Assembly: GCF_002311515.1 (NCBI RefSeq)
Contig: NZ_DCAO01000021.1
Span: forward strand, 2,292 to 7,593
Source of the DNA: Thalassospira sp. UBA1131
GTDB lineage: Bacteria; Pseudomonadota; Alphaproteobacteria; Rhodospirillales; Thalassospiraceae
DNA: 5,302 nucleotides
Reading direction: 5' to 3'
The notes below the pieces were generated by a model. The model was not told the DNA's origin. It made no database searches and was given only the letters and a program-made list of their open reading frames with translations. Of this stretch, positions 4,974 through 5,302 are shown in pieces (the first letter of the stretch is position 1; every line of letters starts with the position of its first letter). The position numbers and the translations under genes are program-made.

Positions 4974-5302
4974 ATGAACTCTCTTGGCTTTGATAAAGCC
5001 CCGGAAGATACCCGCGTGGTTGTGGCCATGTCGGGTGGGGTTGATAGCTCTGCCGTTGCAGCCCTTCTGAAATCAGAAGGCTATGACGTGGTGGGCATCA
5101 CGCTTCAGCTTTATGATATGGGGGCCAATGCCCCGACCCGTGCGAAATCCTGCTGTGCCGGGCGCGATATTTATGATGCGCGCAAAGTGGCCGAGGATAT
5201 CGACATTCCCTATTACGTGCTCGATTACGAATCACGCTTCCGCGAAGAAGTGATCGATGATTTTGCCGACAGCTACATGCGCGGCGAAACCCCGATCCCG
5301 TG
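4974..5302 (+). CDS. mnmA: MnmA tRNA-specific 2-thiouridylase, N-terminal 109 residues (3' partial)
   Basis: MnmA (TrmU) activates wobble uridine 34 of tRNA-Lys, tRNA-Glu and tRNA-Gln with ATP and inserts sulfur delivered from a cysteine desulfurase. The frame is open from ATG 4974 to the window end with no stop. The N-terminal PP-loop ATP pyrophosphatase motif is clear as MSGGVDSSAVAALL (residues 19-32). It is followed by KSCCAGRDIYDARKVAE (58-74) and YYVLDYESRF (80-89), then FADSYMRGETPIP (97-109), all typical of alphaproteobacterial MnmA. The first catalytic cysteine is expected just past the window edge, as the family continues with a CxxCN motif; the last two bases TG fit a Cys codon. 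GGTGAG four to nine bases upstream supports the start; an in-frame GTG at 4965 is a less likely alternative. Family members have about 360-390 residues. Confidence 0.95.
   Translation, partial: MNSLGFDKAPEDTRVVVAMSGGVDSSAVAALLKSEGYDVVGITLQLYDMGANAPTRAKSCCAGRDIYDARKVAEDIDIPYYVLDYESRFREEVIDDFADSYMRGETPIP

Noticed and set aside
1..5302. Mobile element, CRISPR array, tRNA or novel defence system
   Set aside because: No transposase, integrase, terminal repeat, spaced direct-repeat array or tRNA fold is visible; the genes form a conserved housekeeping cluster with similar base composition throughout.

Overview
The window carries the distal part of a housekeeping iron-sulfur cluster assembly (isc) operon, followed by two further plus-strand genes. 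The order is iscU (3' end only), iscA, hscB, hscA, fdx, iscX, then tenA, then mnmA (5' end only). All genes read on the plus strand. The isc order matches the classical Escherichia coli iscRSUA-hscBA-fdx-iscX arrangement. Moderate-to-high GC, the style of the MnmA N-terminus and the HscB N-terminal zinc-ribbon-like motif suggest an alphaproteobacterium, perhaps Rhodospirillales such as Thalassospira. That assignment is an inference from memory of the families; no database search was run.

Positions 1-201 hold the IscU scaffold C-terminus, including the LPPVK peptide that HscA recognises. Position 246 starts the A-type carrier IscA. A 152-base gap (588-739) contains two strong consecutive hairpins, the second terminator-like. 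hscB then starts best at GTG 740, and hscA starts at ATG 1386 after a 25-base gap. A 154-base gap (3285-3438) with two further stem-loops precedes fdx, a [2Fe-2S] ferredoxin of the adrenodoxin type. A GC-rich hairpin lies just before the strong ribosome binding site of iscX. A convincing intrinsic terminator (4079-4114) closes the operon.

Downstream, tenA (4152-4856) encodes a thiaminase II/aminopyrimidine aminohydrolase family protein with its active-site cysteine. It is followed by its own likely terminator (4893-4924). mnmA (from 4974) encodes the tRNA 2-thiouridylase and runs off the window.

Functionally, IscU builds clusters with sulfur from IscS (presumably just upstream, not seen) and electrons from Fdx. 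HscB delivers IscU to the HscA chaperone for ATP-driven cluster release, IscA carries clusters onward, and IscX modulates the cysteine desulfurase. MnmA also depends on sulfur from a cysteine desulfurase, so the neighbourhood has a loose sulfur-trafficking theme. I found no mobile element, CRISPR array, RNA gene or clearly new system. The most interesting points are the mitochondrial-like tetracysteine N-terminus of HscB and the structured non-coding gaps that may set the relative expression of operon segments.
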